NCBI GenBank assembly: GCA_036023115.1
Contig: JAYKKT010000090.1
Span: 31,413,001 to 31,477,000, forward strand
Direction of reading: 5' to 3'
DNA: 64,000 nucleotides
Source of the DNA: Brasenia schreberi
Taxonomy: Eukaryota; Streptophyta; Magnoliopsida; Nymphaeales; Cabombaceae
Below are positions 25,801 to 37,800 of this stretch, piece by piece. Positions within the stretch are counted from its first letter, which is position 1, and each line of letters starts with the position of its first letter. A program made the position numbers and the translations under genes. The notes under the pieces are model-generated. The model made no database searches and was not told the DNA's origin. It was given only the letters and a program-made list of their open reading frames with translations.

Positions 25801-28800
25801 GTTGAAAAGGAATGCCAATACTGATACTAGAAAATGATACACTTCATGTCTCTAAAGTTGCTCAATTTGTAAAAAATAAATTCCTAGTTTGTAGAAAATG
25901 AATTCTACTGTGAATTTATGATAACATCAATAAGGAAGGAAAATATGAGTATTTTGAGGCATATTGTTAGGACAAAATGACGAATCTCCTCAAGAAAATC
26001 CTGGTAGTTTGAGGCATATTGTTACTCCATTTGGAAGACACTATTTAGAAAGAAAGAGAGGAGATAGAGAAGGCTCAGAAAACATAATATAGAAGAATTT
26101 ATGTCCACTAGATATTAAAAAAAAATCAAAAGCTCCCATCTGACTTACTAATTTTGATATTGCACCCCAAAACATAGGGCACATCTATCCACCTTTCATT
26201 TTTGTGGAATTCCAAAATATAACCAAGTTGAGGATTCTATTAGATGGGCTGAAACCATGAAGATGGAGTTAAAAGACTTAGAAAAAGCCAAGACAAGATA
26301 GTTGTTCCATACCTTAGAATAAGAAGATTATAGGTTGTAGATGGATGTATGACATTAAAATGAAAAGCGATGGTTTTCTAGAAAGATACATTGCTCCTCT
26401 TACTTGGAATAGTTTATGATAGATCATTGCTCCTCTTACTTGTATGATCACAGAGTAGTCAGTGCTGCTCAAGGTTGGAATATGTTTCAAATGGATGCAA
26501 AGAAGATCTTGCTGAATAGATAGTTAAATGAGGAGGTCTATATGAAGGCACTGCTTGGCTACAAAGTTCTAAAAGGGAGTGTAGTCCATTTGAAGAAAGC
26601 TCTTTATGAGTTGAAGCAAGCCCCAAACGCTTGGTTTGATAAGTTTACAGGACTTGCGGACACTCTTGACTTTAATTGTTTCCACACTAATAATAACCTT
26701 TCCTGGTAAGGAAATCTTTCATCGTCATGGTTATTTTGCTGCTGTATTTAGACGATAGTTGTATGTAGATGATATAGTTGTCACATATGATAACAATATT
26801 GAATCAAAAGAGTACAAGATCATGTCCAAAACTAAAACCAACACATTTCACAAATTTGAAATGAAAGACTTGGAGCATCTAAGCAACTTTCCAGGCATAG
26901 AAGTGGCCTTTCAACAAATGGGCACTTCGTGTCTAGAACTAAATTTACAACTGACATAATAATTAAAGGATAGGTTTGACATAAGACAAAAATGTAGACA
27001 CTCTAGAAGTCATCAACCCAAAGATGTGTTGAATAATAAGCTACATTTACTGTATTTTTTATCTTTCTCTATTTTTTATGTTTCTAATGGTCCATTGTAT
27101 TAGGACTACTTATTAGGGGCATAAGTGTATTTCAAGTTAAAAATGTCTGTATATATATTAATGGGCGTCTGCCCATTAGGTTAAGAGAAATAAAAAAGGA
27201 GAGAGAGAAAGGTGTAGCAGCCCATCAAGAAGAAGAGGGTGATGGCTTCCTATCTCATCTCATCCTTCATTTTTCTTCAAATCAGTTTATTTAGTTGACA
27301 TTCAATATGATATCAGAGCCTAGACGCCATTTCTAGGTCGTAGAGCGCGAGAAAGTTCGAGAAATCATCCTCTAAGTACTTAGGGTTTGAGTATAAACCC
27401 TAATCGACGAAGAAAGGTGAGAACTCTTCTACGAATCAATGCTTAGAGCAGGATTCAGCAACCCTACTGGCATCCTTTGCAAGGAAACAATATGACATAC
27501 ATCCTGAGGCAGGCACAATACAACACACATCTCGAGGCAGACCACACATATCCCGAGGTAAACAAATGGTTGGAAAAAGTGAAATTTCTAGTGAATCTAG
27601 CCACTATGTAGAAGACACGGACAATAATAACAAGATCGATTAAGTACAAATTACTTCCATTAAGTTTGATGGAAAGAATTATCATGCATGGTCTAGGGCT
27701 TTGAAATTTGCCCTTATCGCACGAGGCAAATGGGAGTTTGTCACGAGAGAATCCTCACAACCGCATTCCTCATACCCCAAGTACTCTAAGTGGAGAAGAG
27801 ATAACGCCATAGTAGTCTCTTGGCTAATCAATTCCATGGTGTCAAGCATTGGCCGCACCTTCATATACTTGAACACAGCGTGCGAGATCTGGTTGGTTGT
27901 CACTTAAGCGTACTCTAGGAAAATTAACATTGCACTCAAGGAAAATTAGCATTGCAAAGAAGTATGAGATTCGATCAAAGATTAGAAAGTGTAGACAGGG
28001 AAGTAGATCAATCAACGAATACTATGTTGAACTTAGAAGCTCCTGGGATGAACTTCAGTACTACACCCACAGTGAATGCTCATACTACTTTAAAACTAGA
28101 AATGATGAATTAGAAGAAAAAAAGGTATTTGATTTGTTGTGGTGTATATTCAGTGAGTAAAAATGTTAGAAAAATGTTCTTAGCAGTGAAACACTACCAT
28201 CGTTGAGAGTAATGTATTCCTAGCTTATAAGAGAGGAAGACATAAATAATTTAGAGAAGGAAGAAGTTCAGACAAGAGATAAATCAACCTTTGTCAGCCT
28301 AGGACAGAAAGGAAACAATCATGGGAGAGGTGGAGCATCTTCTGGTGGTCGTGGATGTGGTCGTGGATATCCATGCTCCGATGAGAAGGATAAGTTGAAG
28401 TGCTCCCATTATGGAAAGCCACGTCATACCAAGGAATAATATTGAGATTTAATTGGTAAACCACCACATCTGAAGAACAAGGCATACCAAGCAAATTCTT
28501 CAGACAATGATAGAGAATTTAGTGGAATGCACTTAAAAATGTATCTCAATAATAACGATATAGTCCATGAGACATCGTGTGCTTATACACCACAACAAAA
28601 TATAGTAGTAGAGAAGAAAAATTGACACATCCTTGAAGCAACCAGAGCTCTGCTAATTGGAAGCAATGCACCTAAGAGATTCTGGGGAGATGTAGTTCTA
28701 ATGGCTATCTACCTTATAAACAGAACTCCTTCTATCGTACTACAAGAGAAGATTCCACTTGTGGTACTAATGCCTAGTAAAAGAATGTTTGATATTCCCC

Positions 28801-31800
28801 TTAAGGTATTTGGATGTGTGTGCTATGTTCATGATCATTCAAGATATAGGGATAATCCAAAGGTTATCAAGTGCTTATTTCTGGGTTACTCATCCACACA
28901 TAAAGGCTATGTCTATTACGATCTAAGTAGGAAGAGAGTATATGTATCCATGGATGTTACTTTATTTATGGATTCTACCTACTAATGACAACAAGAGGGA
29001 GAAGTTATCTACAAAAGCTCAAGACTCAGCAATCATGCCTATAACTCCAGGACCAGAGGTAGAATGTGAAGATACCTTACACCAAGATACAACAAAACTT
29101 GAAAGTCAGATTCCTAAAGAACTGCAAGTGTATAGAAGATGAAACAAAGGGACCACAAAGGAACTTTTACATCCTACAATGCCCCAAGAGAAACTACTCC
29201 CCTCCAATCCGCACCTCTTTGAGTGTGAACCTGAACAGTACACCACAGAACCAACCGAAAATGATTTAGATGTTCATATTGCATTGAGGAAAGGGAAGAG
29301 ATCTTATACTCACCCAATCTCTCGATACAATTCATATCAAAATACTTCTAAAAACTTCAAGATGTTTTCCTTAATTATGATATTATCCATGTACCAAAAA
29401 ATTATGAAGAGGCAAAAGGCTAAACACTGGAGAGAGGCTACGAAGACCGAGATTCTACCTTTAAAAAGGAACTAGACATGGGAAATTGTAGAACTACCTC
29501 CAGGCATAAAGCCAATAGGATACAAGTGGGTTTACACCATAAAGTATAAAGTTGATAACAATATTAAAAGATATAAAACACGTCTAGTTACAAAGGGTTA
29601 CTGTTGGAAACCAAGTTGAAATTTAAACTTTTTGGTTATGTATCTGCATTTTTTTATTATAGCTGTAAGTGATTTGGATCCCAATGGATCAAGATCTAAT
29701 CCATTAAGAATTAGGTAGGATTAGTCACTAAGTAAGGGTAATTAGGTCATTCATGTTGGATTGCATCATCAAGCCATAATGAAAAAATTGATACAGAGTT
29801 TTCACGTGGAGGACAGCATCCTGGCAGCTGCTGTGACCTCTTTGAAAAAAGAATCTTCTTTTGTTATTCATTCTCTTAAACCTACTACATTACTTAAGTA
29901 TATATAGACTCCAGCTCTAACTTAAATGACTAAAATATCCCTAACTAGTGTCTGACTTTACTCGAGTCCCAATGGATCAGAATTTGATCCATTGGGACCC
30001 AAACTGATTATAACAACTGCTCAAAAACATACCAGAAACATAACCTAATCTAGACTCAACTACATAACAGAAAAAAAGACATAAATATCTAAGTCTCCAA
30101 CTTAATCTTCAACACGCCCTCTCAAGTTGGGTCTTGAAGACTTTAGATACCCAACTTGACAAGAGCCCTTTTAAAAACATTAACTCGACCAGGTTTAGTG
30201 AGGATATCTGCCAATTGATCTTCTGAGCGAACATGAATGAGGATGAAGATTCTTTGAGAAATTTTCTCTATGATAAAATGACAGTCAATTTCAATATGTT
30301 TGGTCCTCTCATGAAACACTGGATTTGAAGCTATCTGAGGAGCTGCTTTACTATATGTGAAGAAGTTAATTGGAATATCTCTATTTAGACTAATCTCCTC
30401 GAGAAGTGATATAATCCAAAGACCTTCACACATGCCAAGAGCTATAGCACAATACACAGCTTCAGCACTGACCTTGCCACCACAGATTGCTTTTTACTTT
30501 TCCAAGAGACTACATTCCCTCCTAAACATACCATATAACCAAAGGTTTACTTTCTGTCAACTTTGGATCATGCCCAATCGGCATCTGAGTATATCTTTAT
30601 ATCAAGTGATTGTGGAGCATATAGTAGACCATAGGTAATTGATGATTTTAAGTATCTTATGATATGGAACACTGAATTCATGTGATGTTTAGATGGAGAG
30701 TGCATCCATCTACTAACATATCTGACTGCAAAACTGATGTCAGGTCTAGTAATAGTAGCATATATCAGTTTTCCCACTAATCTCTGGTATCTGCCAACAT
30801 CTTTATATGGTTCAGCTAATTCATTCTTGTCTTCCTTCACGATTTCAATAGGAGTAGAACATATTTTACAATCCTTCATTTTTGTTTCTTTGAGTAAGTC
30901 TAGAATGTATTTTCTTTGACTTAAAAATAGACAGTCTTTACTTTGTCCTCAGTTGCCTTTTCAAAGTAATCATGCCTTCTGTATCATCCCCTGTAATTAT
31001 GATGTCATCCACATACACCAACAATAATATGGTTTTGTGACCTCGGTTGATAAATAGTGTATGATCACTAACACATCGTTTGAAACCCAAGCTCATAACA
31101 CCTTCACTGAGCTTTTGAAACCATGCACATAGAGATTGTTTTAAACCATAAATTGATTTCTTTAATTTGCATACCTTGTTTGACTTTTGTTCCTGATCAA
31201 ACCCAGGAGGAAGGTCCATGTAAATATCTTCCATAAAATCTCCTCAAAGAAAGGCATTCTTCACGTCCAGCTACCATAAGTCCTATCCTTTATTGACAGC
31301 CACACTTAAGATAGTTCTTATGGTATTCATCTTTGTCACAGGTGCAAAGGTTTCTGTATAATCAATGCCATAGGACTGACTGTAACCTTAGCAACCAATC
31401 TCGCTTTGTATCTTTCTATATTTCCATCAGCCTTATACTTTACTGAATATAACATTTACATCCCACTGTCTTCCTTTCAAGTGGTAAATGTACAAGCTCC
31501 CACGTTTTGTTTCTAACTAATGTTGCAATCTCTTCTTCCATTGTTGCCTTCCATTCTGAATGTTGGTTTGCCTCTTCAAATGTTTTTGGAATAAAAGTGT
31601 TTTTTGCATTCGTTACAAACACTTGATACTCTTTGGGGTAGTTAGTATTAGACGTCATCTTCTATAATAAATATTTTGCACCTTTACGTTGTCCCTTTCG
31701 AAGTGCAATAGGTAAATCACTTAGTTCACAATCAGAATTGTGAGAGGTAACTTGAGGAGGAGTAAGATCTAATTCCAAATTAGAACTCGAATTCGGAGTA

Positions 31801-34800
31801 GTAGACTGATGTGGGAGAAAAGTCGTTCTTTCACCTCTGGTATAAACTTGTCATTTCTTCTCTTTAGGGAGTTGTATACTATCTTCTTCGTTTTAAGATT
31901 ATGATTCAGTTTCAACTGGTAGAAGTGGTATAACATTGGGAGAATGTTCTTCTGATGGGTGAACTTCTTTCATGTGATAAAATGGTATCTCTTCATGGAA
32001 GGTGACGTCCATCGTCACATAAGTTCTTCTTTGTATAGGGTCATAACATTTGTACCCTTTTTTAGTATAAGAGTATCCCACGAAAATGCTCCAAACACTT
32101 TTGCGAGTATATGAAACTATTTTCGAGAATGACATAAGGAGTGAAATGGAGTATTACCATTTAGCACCTTGCTTGGCATATGATTGATGAGAAACACTAT
32201 TGTTAAAACTGCTTCACCCCAATAGAATTTTGAACATTATAACTGTTCAGAAGAGTTCTAGCAACCTCTAGGATATGTCTATTTTTCCTTTCTGAAACAC
32301 CATTTTGTTGTGGAGAATATAAACATGAGGTTTGGTGTAAAATTTCATGATCTAAGAAAAATAGATGAAGTGATTGAGACATAAATTCACCTCCATTGTC
32401 GCTGCAAAAAATCTTAATGGTAAGCTGAAATTGAGTATGCACAAACTGGCAGTACACTGGAATGATATTTTGCACTTCATCTTTAGTTTTCATGTGTGTA
32501 GACGCGCGAAAATCCCCGCCTCTTCGCCTCTTTCGTGGCTTGGAGTGGATCTTATCGTGCGTCTAAGGCCTATGTATACAAATAGGGCGTGCCAGCTAGC
32601 TTACTTAAGCTAGCGAAGATATATTTAACACTGACTTCTAAACGTGGCGACTGTGAGCAAGTGAGCTCTTGTCGTCGCAGACCTTCTTGCACCGATGCGC
32701 AAGGGTCAGTCTGTACGCTTTTGAAAAAATCGAGTTTTGGGGAGAAAGTCTACGAAACGGTTCGAGGTATCTTATTTCGGGTCTTTTAGATGCGATTGCA
32801 TGTTTTAGATCACGTGGATTTGCACGTGCCTAAGTCTTTTCTTTTATCCCTTTTTGGGTCGCCTAGTTTGTGTGTTATGAACACTCCACTACATGGGCGA
32901 ATTCGAGCGGGGGTTGCTTCGATGCAATATGCGTCCTACCTCGTGGTATGGCGTAGATGCAATGCAAACTCACGCTACTCCAAAGGGAAAACCCGAAATG
33001 TAAAGACAATACTGAAGGGAAATAACAGAAGGGAAATAACCGAAGGGAAATAACCGAAGGGAAATAACCGAAGGGAGATACGTATATATCTTATGTATAT
33101 GAGCCCTTACTCGGGTCTTGCAAATAAGAGCGAAGGCTCAATGTGGGTGCGTGCTTGAATCGAAAGACTTACACACACGACATGAAATTAAACCCAAATA
33201 TAAATTGCAGTAGGGCCTTGACTAAGGTCTTGGGAGTAAGAGCGAAGGCTCAATGTGTGTGAGAGTGCTTGAATTGAAGTACTACACACACGACATAAAT
33301 GAAACCCAAATATAACTGCAATAAGGCCTTTACTAAGGTCTTGGGAGTAAGAGCGAAGGCTCAATGTGTGTGAAAGTGTTTGAATCGAAAGACTTACTCA
33401 CACGACATGAAATGAAACCCAAATAGTATAGGTCGGCCCTTACTTGGGTCTTTCAAATAAGAGCGAAAGCTCAACGTGTGTGAGAGTGTTTGAATTGAAA
33501 GACTTACTCACACGACATGAAATGAAACCCAAATAGTATAGGTCGGCCCTTACTTGGGTCTTTCAAATAAGAGCGAAAGCTCAATGTGTGTGAGAGTGTT
33601 TGAATTGAAAGACTTACTCACACGACATGAAATGAAACCCAAATAGTATAGGTCGGCCCTTACTTGGGTCTTTCAAATAAGAGCGAAAGCTCAATGTGTG
33701 TGAGAGTGTTTGAATTGAAAGACTTACTCACACGACATGAAATGAAACCCAAATAGTATAGGTCGGCCCTTACTTGGGTCTTTCAAATAAGAGCGAAAGC
33801 TCAATGTGTGTGAGAGTGCTCGAATTGAAAGACAACGCACCCAACTTAAATAAAACCCTTCGAAAATGAAATATATATGTACACTTATATATTAGGGGCT
33901 GATTAGGCCCGTGTGTGTTCAAAATTGTGCACGACTAAGAGAGTGCACGTGTGTGGTTGTGCCAAGCCACGTTATTACAAGCGGGGGGAGACTATGCTCC
34001 GTTATTACAACCCCGTATCAAATTGAATTTCAAGCAAGTGTACGACTAAAGACCGAGTTTAGACACTTACGAGTAGCTGGTCCGTAGAGGTCTTGCTTGA
34101 GCGTAGGCTTGGCCTTGGGCTGCAAGTGGGAGCTCCGCGAAGGTAGGTGATCAAGGGTGCTGGCCGGCTGCAAGTGGGGCGCGGGATAGACGCCTCGAAG
34201 GGGGCCGGTGGCAAGTAGGTGGCGCTTCCAAGTAGGGAGTTTAGAGTGGCTGAATAAGTGGGTCTTAGGGTCACTAGGGAAGTTAGGTACTTAGGGAAAC
34301 TGGACCTAAAAGGTGAGCTAGTGGGAAGGCCAAAGAGGACACCTAGGGGGGGGGGGTTGGCCGAATGGGAGATGGTGGCTAAGTAGTGGCCAGCCACTTG
34401 GGTTATCCTAGGTTCGGCTAGGCTTAGGTGGTGGCGGCAAAGGGGCTGAGCTGAAGGGAAGATGGGTGGCTAAGAGTGGAGAGGTGGTAGAGAGGGGTTT
34501 TGAGGGAGTTTAGGGTACTTACCGAATGGGGAGAAGTGGCGGATGGAGTGGGAGAGTGGCGGGCAGGTGGCGGTCGGCTGGTGGAGTTGGGGGAAGATGG
34601 TGGCGTCCGGCTGGGGGGCAGTGGTGGTGGACGGAAGAGGGAAGGTGGCGGAGCAGGTGGCGGCTGGTGGAGCAGGTGGAGCTGCTGGGGAGTGGTCACG
34701 GCTGGATGGAAGATGGGAGAAGGAGAGGGCCCGGCTGGATGGAAAGGTGGTTCCCACTTCGAAAAACCCGCCCACAATGAGGGGGGTTTAAATAGGGGAT

Positions 34801-37800
34801 GGGTAGGTCGGTTAGGGCTGGGCTGTGGGTAGTGGTTAGGTGGTTTAGGTAGGGTAGTATGTAGATAAGGTGGGCTGGATGGGGTTGGGCCAGATATTTT
34901 AAAACTAGGGGTTTGGGTAAATCGTGGGCTAAGGGTGGTTTAGGGGTTTAGGGCTAGGTTAGGTGGTTGGGTTTTAGGGTGAGGTTTAGTGAGCTAGGTT
35001 AGGTGGTTTAGGCTAGGATTAGGCTAGGATTAGGGAAATTAATCTAGGTTTAGGGAAGGATTAGGGGAGTGGGTTAGGTGATTAGGTTGGGATTAGGCCG
35101 GGATTAGGGAAGTGGGTTAGGTGATTAGGTTCAGATTAGGGGTGGATTAGGGGTTTAGGCTAGGTTTAGGCATTTTGGGTTAGGTTTAGGTGAAGGAGCT
35201 CCCTTAGCATGGCCCATAGACCTTGATCACCCCATGTTGGTGCAGCCCTAGGTTAGGTTTTAGCTAATTACAAGCTTAAACCCACTCAATTAGGCTAACC
35301 CACATGATTAACCCAAACTTGACACACAAGTCAAGCTTAATACAACACTCTTGATATTTTTCAACCCCACTCTCTCTCATGCCCATGATCCCACGTGAAT
35401 CTCAAGTGGGCCCCACCTCCCTTTATGAGAAGGTGATGTGGGCCATGGATATGGATATTGGATTGGATCTCTGGATCCAAATCCGAATCCAAGTCCACAT
35501 ATGGGTTTGGATTGGAATCTGGATATATATGGTCCAGATCCAATCCAAACTGAACTCTGACTCCTTCGAGCTGGGTTCGAAACGGACGATTCGTGCGGGG
35601 CCTGACAGCATCAGTACTCCGTCTGCGTTGGGTCTTCGCCAACATAGTCGTCCGCCTCCGTTTCTGCCTTCCGGAGATGACTTCAAATGCTATTTTGATA
35701 AGAACAGGGTCTTACGTTCGAGATCCTGGGGTGTGAATCAGATACAAGAGTTGCTGCGTCGGGCTCGACAGGTGCTCTGGTTCCGGGCTCTTCTTAGCTC
35801 TCCTGGTCCTGTCTTGATCGGGCCAAGCCACTTCGGGGTTTCAAAACATGTCTTAAAAGGGTTTTCAAAAGCTATATCATATGTTTTTGAAAGATAAAGT
35901 TTTAAACATATATACAGGGTTGTTTGGAAGGCTCCTGGGTTTCCAAACTCAAAATGGCCCTTTGGGGCTGCTTGTATAAAACCAGATTCGTTTAAGAAAT
36001 TCGTGGGATTTCGGGGTGTTTACAGATGCCCCTCTTTGGCCTTGTCCAAATAGATTTGGATAAGGGCAAAGATGACAAACACCCCTTTTAATGTCTCCCT
36101 AGATCTAGCCACGAAGAATATGGGATCGTCCCATTTTAGCAAAAATCTCAATTTTACAAACTCTGGTAGGAGGAGAAATCACGCCAAAGGGTTTACTTAT
36201 GGAATCTGGTCCTAAATGGGATCATGTTTATGCAAGTACCATGCGTGGAATGCAAATGACATGGGTGTGGTGCCAAGAATAGCGACCTCCCAGAGACCAG
36301 ATGTGGTCGAACTCTTAGAGACTTAGAAGGTCTATTGCTCCAAGTGAGCAAATCCTATGCTGTTCGATGTTTGGTTTTCAAAACTTATTTACAAAAGCTA
36401 TTTACAAAAGGGACAACTGTCTTGAGCCTCGATCCTAAGGATCTCGAGCTCTTTGTGCTTGCCCTTGTTTGAGTCTTAACACTCGCTTATCTAGCGGAGG
36501 TTTTATAAGAAAACAAGCTTCATTTCAAATTCCTACGTCTTACTCGAAAGGTCGAATTCTCAAACAAGATGAAATTCAAGTAAGTAAATCCTATTTTTAC
36601 TTTAGGATTCCTCGAAATGAACCATGCTTTAGCTTGGGATAAGCCAGGGATGGGAAAGAGATACCACGGTCCCTTCTGGAGCGTCCCGTGGTTTGAGGCA
36701 CAGAAGGCGGAAAACTGCTCTTTTTGAGCTTTTTTGGGCCTCTTTTTCCTTTTTTTCCTAGAGGGTCTCCCTTTGGGAGTATTTTTTCTTTAATCCCTCT
36801 TTTTCATAAGAGAATCGATTTTTCTTTTTCAAGTCTGGTTTCTTTCTTTTGGAAAGAGACTCTAAATGGGAAATTCCTTTTTGATTTGGGCCTTTGTTTT
36901 CCTTTTGGAAGGAGAAGAGAAGAGGGGAGGACTTATCCCAAGCTTACACTCGATCCATTCCAGATCAGCCTATTTAGAAATAGCACGTACTACTTGCAAG
37001 TATCTTGCTATGTTGAACTAGGCCTTTCTTTGTAAGATGAAGGATTTTGAAATGTAACCACGATTTTGAAAACTCCACTCTTTCACAAGTGCGAATTCTC
37101 TCACTTAGGGTCACACGAGTTGCCCTTACACCTTATTCACACGTCTCAGGGCAGCTATCCCTATCAAACTTTCGAAAACTGGAATTTAATCCAGATCCTA
37201 CACATGATACTTCTTTAAGTATTGAATATTGATAGGATCTGCTAAATTCCTACCTTCTACATCGATCAACCAATACGAATTGTTCGTAGTGGTTGCTCGT
37301 ACAACATATGGTCCATCCCAGTTGGGGCGCCACTTGCCTAGGGGGTGTGGGCCACGATGGTGGATGGTTTTCAAGACCAGATCTCCCACTTCAAAGTGGC
37401 GAGGTCTTATGTGTTTGCTATAATGTCGGGCTATCCTTTGCCGGTATGCACGAGCATGATCCATGGCAAGGAGTCGCCTCTCATCTAGCAAATCTAGTTC
37501 GGCCATCCTAGCATGCTGAAGCGTCTCTAGGGGGAGGTCGAGTGCAATGGATGTATGGAATGAATGCAGTTGGGTATGAATGGGAAGAATGGCGTTTGTG
37601 CCATAGACCAATTCGAATGGTGTGGCATTCGTGGGAGCCCGGATGGAAGTCCTATAAGCCCATAAGGCTTCATCCAGCTTCTCATGCCACCTCCTACCCT
37701 TCTCTAAGGTTTTCTCAATGATACCAATGAGAGTCTTGTTTGTGGCTTCGGCTTGGCCGTTGCCTTGAGGGTAGTAGGGCGAGGAGAAGTGGTGAGTTAT

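Larger units (their letters stand above)
32497..36024 (-). repeat. Gypsy 3' LTR (3,528 bp)
   Basis: On the element strand it starts TGTAAACACCCC and ends GCGTCTACA. It holds, from low to high coordinate, a set of GAAGGGAAATAAC repeats (about 33,013-33,075), a 110-bp tandem array (about 33,100-33,830), a G-rich segment with an 11-base G run (near 34,345), a telomere-like GGTTTAGG-rich tract (about 34,840-35,190) and a GGATCCAAATCC-rich purine alternation near 35,450-35,560. Open frames in the G-rich part are composition effects and not genes. Confidence 0.95.

Noticed and set aside
33100..33830. Regular repeat array that might suggest CRISPR
   Set aside because: Units are contiguous 110-bp tandem copies without variable spacers, inside a plant retrotransposon LTR.
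34424..34832. Long open frames on both strands (80-117 codons, Pro/Ser-rich or Gly/Trp-rich), repeated at 45,949-46,356
   Set aside because: They lie in the G-rich part of the gypsy LTRs, are open in five frames at once, and differ between LTRs by a one-base indel that shifts them. Composition effect, not genes.
34840..35190. Internal telomere or chromosome-end fusion site
   Set aside because: The repeats are irregular, lie inside an LTR with defined ends, and recur in the second LTR at the same offset.
35361..35897. Candidate 94- to 172-codon ORFs in AT/GC-alternating sequence (copies at 46,885-47,262)
   Set aside because: These are within the gypsy LTRs, built on a GGATCCAAATCC/GGATTTGGAT repeat, and the two LTR copies have different lengths because of a 2-bp indel.
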